Shown: piece after piece, positions 58,743 to 64,000 of the stretch
How positions within the stretch are numbered: position 1 is the stretch's first letter
Layout of the letters: the number at the start of each line of letters is the position of its first letter
DNA from: Piscicola geometra
Taxonomy: Eukaryota > Annelida > Clitellata > Hirudinida > Piscicolidae
Length of the DNA stretch: 64,000 bases
Reading direction: 5' to 3'
NCBI GenBank assembly: GCA_943735955.1
Contig: OX030967.1
Coordinates: 3,754,590-3,818,589 of the forward strand
Program-made: the position numbers and the translations under genes
Notes under the pieces: model-generated
The model's database searches: none
Told to the model about the DNA's origin: nothing
What the model saw: the letters and a program-made list of their open reading frames with translations, nothing else

Positions 58743-61700
58743 GAAACATTTCATTGAGTGTCTTGCAGAGCTGAATGAACTGGTCCTGTGGCGGTGAAAG
58801 TAGTTGTTTTAGTAGTGGTTGTTGTTGTGGTTTTGTAGTAGTTTTAGTGATTATTGAAGTGGTTGTTGTAGTAGTGGTAGTAGTTGCTGTAGTGGTTAAT
58901 ATAATTTTGTAAACCTCTTCTTCTACCCTTTTATCCAAACACCTCCCCTCTGTCCCTATCTCCTGCCATCCCATACCCACCTCCCACCATCCCAAACACC
59001 CCCTCACACACCCCCTTGCATACCCTTCGCATACCCCCTCACACACCCCTTTGCATGCCCCCTTGCACACCTGCTTCATATTAGGCAACTTCAAAGACTT
59101 CTCCTTGCAAGACTCCACCACCCTCACCCCCTTCCCCCTTCCCACACCACCACTCCACGCAGTCTTTGGAGTATATACTACATCTTTTCCTTCTATCTTA
59201 GTAGTAGTAGTAGTAGCCGCGGTAGTAGTAGTTGCTGTTTCTGTGGTTGGAGTTGCTGTACTTGCTGTTGTTTCAACTACTGTGAATAGAGAAAAATTGG
59301 TAATAAAAAATCATAATCAGCAATATCATCATCAGCATCACAATCATAAACATAATCTTCATAATCCACATCATCATTGTCACCATCATCATCATCATCA
59401 ACATTATCATCATCATCACCATCATCTAGTTGCTTGTTGAAGAAGTCCACTGCTTCCACAGCCGTTTCTGTGGCCGTTTCATCTGAAACAAAAAGTGAAT
59501 TTAAATTTATTTAGCGTTAAATTTGTAATGGATAAATTAATAATATAAATTATCAATGTCATTATTTCTATAATCATATTTATTACTAGCAGTATTATAA
59601 TCATTATCATCCTCATTGTCGTCATCATTACCATCATCATCACCATCATCATCCCCACCATCACCCTCATCATCCCTCCCACACATAACTCAAACCTGAT
59701 TGGCCACTGGGAATACGAAACTCAAGCTCGTGGTCCAATAGGGCGGGCGGTAGGTGCAGTCTGTAGACGAAGGCGAGCCTATCGATGACGTCTGCCCTGT
59801 ACAGGTTGCCGAGGAGACGGATGAAGTTGAGGAAGTTGACGCTTTGCTCTTGCTTCTCGTCGTATAACTGGGTGGGAGTGGGTGGGGGTGGGTGGTGGAA
59901 TGGTGGGGAGAGGGGGGTGAATGGTAGGAGAGGAGGGGGGTGGATATGTATAGGTCATTTGAGGTGGGTGCAGATGGGGGTTTGGGATGGATGGACTTTG
60001 GTGGTTTGTGGGGTGTGGATGGAGGTTTGTAAAAATCCAATGAATACCCGAAAAGCATTTCAATTTTAATCCCCTTACTCTAAAACCACCCGTACCTTTC
60101 ACTAACCCATCCAGATACCTCCTCCAACCATGAAAAAAGCCCACCATAAACCTTCCCTACACCCCTCTCACTACCCACAAACACCTCTCAATGCCCCTAA
60201 CCTACCCACTAATTGACCCAAACCCCCCCCCCCCTCTTGCCCTTGCCACCAACCCACCCTGAAACAACGAAGGGCAAATGTCGCTTGGGAAGAAAGAGGC
60301 ATGAATGGAGCACAAAGTGGGTCAAAAATGGTTGAAAAATGGTTATAAGTGAGTTTGTATTGGTCGTAAAATGGTTTGCGAGGGTCGTACTTATCGAATT
60401 GTTCAGCGAAATGCGATTGTAGGGATGGGTTAGGTTGGTTGGTGGGTTGGTTAGTGGTGGATTGATTTGGGGTGGGTTGGTTGGTGGTGGACTGAGTTGA
60501 GTTGGAATGGTTTGTGGTGGGCTGGTCCGTAGTGGGTTGGTTAGTGGTGAGATGGTTTAGATTGGGTTGGTTGATGATGGGTTGATTTTGAAGAATCTGG
60601 GGTTTTATAGATGTTGCAGCATTTGAAATTGTATTGTTGAAGTTTTTGGAATTTGTGGTGGTAGTGCTTGTTTCAGTTGTTTGGAGAGACGTAATGTTGT
60701 TGTTTGATGTTGATGTTGTTGTTTGGTTCTTGATGCTGTTCATGTTGTAGTACTCGTCCTGTAGGCAAGTGCATCATGACGTCATCAAGCCACTTCCCTT
60801 CACTACCCATCTTTCACTCCTCCTTCACTCCCACCCTCCTCTTCTGCCCACACCAATCCTCCACCCACTCCTTCACCCGCTCACATTCAACCCAATCTTT
60901 CCCCACTCCAACCCACTTCCCCTCCATCCCATCCCACCCATTTCTCCACCCCCATCCTCTCCTTCCACCCACTCCACCCATCCACTCCACCTCATCCACC
61001 CACTCCACCCATCCCCTCCACCTCATCCACCCACTCCACCCATCCCCTCCACCTCATCCACCCACTCCACCCATCCCCTCCTCCTCATCCACCCACTCCA
61101 CCCATCCCCTCCTCCTCATCCACCCACTCCACCCATCCCCTCCTCCTCATCCACCCACTCTGAAAAACTTGAACAACTCCTTCAGTTCATCCTGATCGAA
61201 GACCACCATTTCCTCTGGCAAACTGCCACGTACGTTCTTCATCGCTGTGTCTTCTAGCGACTGTGGTGTGGTGTGGTGTGGTGTGGTGCGCTGTGATGGG
61301 ATGTGGTGTGGTGTAGTGTGGTGTGGTTGGTGTGGTGTAGTGTGGTGTGGTTGGTGTGGTGTGGTGTGGTGTGGTTGGTGTGGTGTGGTGTGGTGTGGTG
61401 TGGTTGGTGTGGTGTGGTGGGGTGTGGTGTGGTGGGGTGTGGTGTGGTGTGGTTGGGGTGTCTTCTAGCGACTGTGGTGTGGTGTGGTTGGTGTGTCTTC
61501 TAACGACTGTGGTGTGGTGTGGTGTAGTGTGGTTGGTGTGTCTTCTAGAGACTGTGGTGTGGTGTGGTGTGGTTGGTGTGTCTTCTAGCGACTGTGGTGT
61601 GGTGTGGTGTGGTTGGTGTGTCTTCTAGCGACTGTGGTGTGGTGTGGTGTGGTTGGTGTGTCTTCTAGAGACTGTGGTGTGGTGTGGTGTGGTTGGTGTG

Positions 61701-62803
61701 TCTTCTAGAGACTGTGGTGTGGTGTGGTGTGGTGTGGTGCGGTGTGGTGTGGTGTGGTGCGGTGTGGTGTGGTGCGGTGTGGTTGGTGTGGTGTGGTGCG
61801 GTGGGGTGTAGTGTGGTGGGGTGTGGTGTGATGAAGTTGGGAGAAGGGGTAGTGAAAAAAACAATAATTCTTTCATTTATCAAAAATAAATACATTTGTA
61901 AATATAAACAGATACAAAATGAATTAAAAACTGTAAACTGATCAATTAATCAATCAAGCGATAAATTAATCAGTTAATTAATTACTTTTTTAATAGCTTA
62001 TTAAATACAAGGACGACTAATCAATTACCTGAATCAATTAATCACTATTTATTTGTATAGAGCTCTGTAGAACTAATTAATTACCAATTACCTGTACGAC
62101 TTTGATGCGGTGTTTGAGGCGTAGTTTGCTGATTTGGTCGTTGGTGATGGAGTGGTAGGTGGAGTAGGCAAGTTGGATGAGTGACGTCACATTGGTGGGC
62201 TGGTGGGTGGGGGTGGTGGACGGGTGGGTGGGGGTGGTGGGCGGGTGGGCGAAAACTAAGGTTAGTGTTGAGAGAGTGGCAGATAGCTGGAGGAAATAGT
62301 AGTGGAAGGCAAGAAGAACAAAAAGCAAATGGGTGAATTATTTCATTTTGAAAGCTCATGTCATTATCGAGTCATCCACCCATCTCACCATATTCTCTTG
62401 CTTTCTTCCTCCACCACCCCCACGCCTGCCACCACCAGCCGCATCATTACCACCACCCCCGCCACCACCATCATCATCATCATCATCCAGCAAATTCATC
62501 TTCATAAATTCCTGGCTATCCAAATTCTTGGCCATCAATACTTTTGGCACTTTGCCAGAAATCTGGTTGATGAATTGATTGACAATAGACAACGCCCCGC
62601 CCTCGTCTGAACAGCCAATCAGCTGCTCTTGCAGGCACTCCATGATGACCAATGAAATCATGAAGATTACCTGGGTAGGGGAGGGAGGAAGGGAGGGGGT
62701 TGATGGAGCAAAGAAAGGGGGGATGCGGTTGTGAGTTCATTAAGGATATTATCAAAATTGTATTATCATTACTACTATTATTAGTATCATCATCAACATC
62801 ATC

Positions 62804-62843
<40 letters not shown>

Positions 62844-63699
62844 TATTTTTATTCTTTTTATTCCGTCCTCACTCTAGCGCCGTCGTAAAAGAAACAATCC
62901 AGGATGAGTAAGGCTTGGTCGAAGGGCAAGACACTGTGTGGAGAGAGACTTATAAATAATAATAATAATAAGGATATTAATAATAATCATAATAATAATA
63001 ATCATAATCATAATAATAATCATAATAATAATAATCATAATAATAATCATAATCATAATCATAATAATAATAATCATAATCATAATCATAATAATAATAA
63101 CCACCCCCACCACCAATCACTTGCCCCATCAAACCAAACCTGAGGAAGATAGTGAGGAACCAAGAAAGAGAGATGATGGAGATGAGGTTGAGGTGGTGGA
63201 GTTTGGTGGCGAGGTGGGGTAGGTGGTGTTCTATCAGCTCTGCAAAGACTCCTGGATGGGTGGGGGAGGGGGGGTGGTGGGTGTATGGAGAAGGAGGCGT
63301 GGGCGAAAAAAGGAAGTTTGGGGTGGAAGTGGGTAGGATGGAAGAAGTGGGGTAGAAAGAGTATTGAAAATCCCACTCCTCCACTCCATCCCACTACTCG
63401 ACCACACCTCACCACATCCCACTACCCCCACTCCCACGTCCCACAACCACCCCGCATACCAAACCCAAACCACACCCCAAGGCCTATCCAAACCCCCCCC
63501 CCTTCCCCAGCCCCATACAACCCTCTCTCCCCCCCCCCCCTTCCCCCCCAACCTTGATCGACCAGCACTCCGACCACTTTGACGTTGTAGTAGTCGGGCA
63601 ATAGGCGGTCGCAGATCGATGAGAGCAGGAAGAAGGCTTCTTCTTCAGCGAGGTAGAGCAGCAAAACACTCGTCACCAGATTGATGCCTTGGCAATAGC
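58027..63699 (-). CDS. TBC1D8/TBC1D9-type Rab GTPase-activating protein, C-terminal 932 residues (partial)
   Basis: Ten exons (63699-63553, 63251-63140, 62933-62873, 62670-62389, 62199-62092, 61260-61159, 60758-60258, 59867-59696, 59482-59420, 59279-58027) close in phase. Exon 1 carries the TBC glutamine finger [20 protein letters not shown] and [19 protein letters not shown]; then [49 protein letters not shown]. The EF-hand module follows ([73 protein letters not shown]). The end is the family block [29 protein letters not shown] and [20 protein letters not shown]. The arginine finger and GRAM domains lie off the right edge. The EF loop (DEKQEQSVN) looks unable to bind calcium. Lineage-specific Asn/Thr, Thr, Cys-Lys-Gly and PSSTNQGL repeats enlarge it. 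Family role: stimulating GTP hydrolysis by Rab proteins in membrane traffic. Confidence 0.92.
58430..58605 (-). repeat. Coding 24-bp minisatellite (PSSTNQGL) in TBC1D8/9
   Basis: Six near-perfect copies plus diverged edges. The unit is 8 codons, so the frame is kept. Confidence 0.96.
60930..61157. repeat. Minisatellite (CCATCCCCTCCTCCTCATCC) at a minus-strand 5' splice site
   Basis: About five copies of a 33-bp unit. On the minus strand the array is G-rich and starts at the donor CAGA|GTGGGTGG of exon 61260-61159; GTGGGTGGATGAGG recurs in each unit. Confidence 0.95.
61263..61830. repeat. 40-bp minisatellite carrying copies of a 3' splice site and exon start
   Basis: The TBC1D8/9 exon starting at 61260 is read as CACCACAG|TCGCTAGAAGACACA on the minus strand. 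About seven further copies of CACAGTCGCTAGAAGACACA (or CACAGTCTCTAGAAGACACA, and one with CGTTAG) occur upstream at roughly 61458, 61492, 61538, 61578, 61618, 61658 and 61698, separated by ACCACACCAACC filler. Each holds an acceptor plus 15 exonic bases. Confidence 0.93.
62790..62848. repeat. CAT triplet array in a TBC1D8/9 intron
   Basis: CATCAT triplets between exons 62933-62873 and 62670-62389. Confidence 0.95.
62953..63100. repeat. AATAATCAT microsatellite in a TBC1D8/9 intron
   Basis: AAT/CAT triplet mixture filling most of the intron between 63140 and 62933; poly-Asn/His or poly-Ile ORFs here are artefacts. Confidence 0.95.
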
Positions 63700-63715
63700 C
63701 TGTTTTTTTGTGGTT

Positions 63716-63860
63716 GTGAGGGGTTGAGGTGGGGGAGGGTTGGAGGTTGTGAGGGGTTGAGGTGGGGGAGGGTTTGTGGTTGTGAGGGGTTGAGGTGGGG
63801 GAGGGTTTGTGGTTGTGAGGGGTTGAGGTGGGGAAGGGTTTGTGGTTGTGAGGGTGGAGA
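63716..63860. repeat. 30-bp minisatellite (GTTGTGAGGGGTTGAGGTGG) before the first visible TBC1D8/9 exon
   Basis: Four or five copies. On the minus strand it is C-rich and lies just 5' of the acceptor AACAG at 63700. Confidence 0.95.
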
Positions 63861-64000
63861 AGAAATTTGGTTTAGGGTGGTGGAAGAGTGGAAGGATTGT
63901 GGTGTGTACAGATAGGTCACGGGGTGGTGGTGATGGAGTGGGGAAATTGGGTCCATTTGAAGAAGTAGGGATGATAATGATGATGATGATGGTGGTGGTG
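63861..64000. other. Right edge, intron of TBC1D8/9
   Basis: No exon recognised. The exon carrying the TBC arginine finger would be expected further right, outside the window. Confidence 0.55.

Overview
This is eukaryotic, animal-type nuclear DNA. All but one of the seven protein genes recognised here are split into many small exons with GT/AG borders, and AT-rich spacers and introns are packed with microsatellites and minisatellites. Exons were joined by hand. For the genes on the + strand from 6.6 to 32.5 kb, 40.1 to 44.3 kb and 46.8 to 50.0 kb, and the - strand genes at 63.7 to 58.0 kb and 38.2 to 36.3 kb, every exon phase closes, which is strong internal support. Family content (IFT121, spectraplakin, ZIP9, TBC1D8/9) is pan-metazoan. 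Together with the repeat style and a PHD-finger retroelement, it suggests an invertebrate, possibly a lophotrochozoan such as a leech; the species is an inference.

Layout: 1-5.2 kb, - strand, N-terminal WD40 half of WDR35/IFT121, running off the left edge. 6.6-32.5 kb, + strand, 45 exons (2,384 codons by my count) of a spectraplakin (MACF1/dystonin/short stop type): spectrin-repeat rod, EF-hand pair, GAS2 domain, then a very large Asn/Asp-rich tail exon. No actin-binding or plakin exons are visible upstream. 34.05-36.3 kb is a 15-bp satellite open in both directions as repeats of STVLY. 36.3-38.2 kb, - strand, is the C-terminal part of a coiled-coil/Ser-Pro-rich protein. 40.1-44.3 kb, + strand, is a complete zinc transporter SLC39A9/ZIP9, with a 2A-like/PHD retroelement remnant in an intron. 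45.8-46.4 kb, + strand, is a small membrane-anchored basic protein (3' exons). 46.8-50.0 kb, + strand, is a hotdog-fold thioesterase-like protein. 51.0-56.5 kb, - strand, is a single-pass membrane glycoprotein I cannot name. 58.0-63.7 kb, - strand, is the C-terminal part of TBC1D8/9, a Rab-GAP, running off the right edge.

The genes do not form a pathway or operon; they are unrelated neighbours. The most unusual theme is how intronic minisatellites relate to splice sites. On both strands, G-rich repeats begin at 5' splice sites and C-rich repeats end at 3' splice sites, in the sense of transcription. In one TBC1D8/9 intron the repeat unit itself carries a copy of the 3' splice site plus about 15 bases of the following exon. 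A tRNA-derived SINE and a short terminal-inverted-repeat element are also present in spectraplakin introns.
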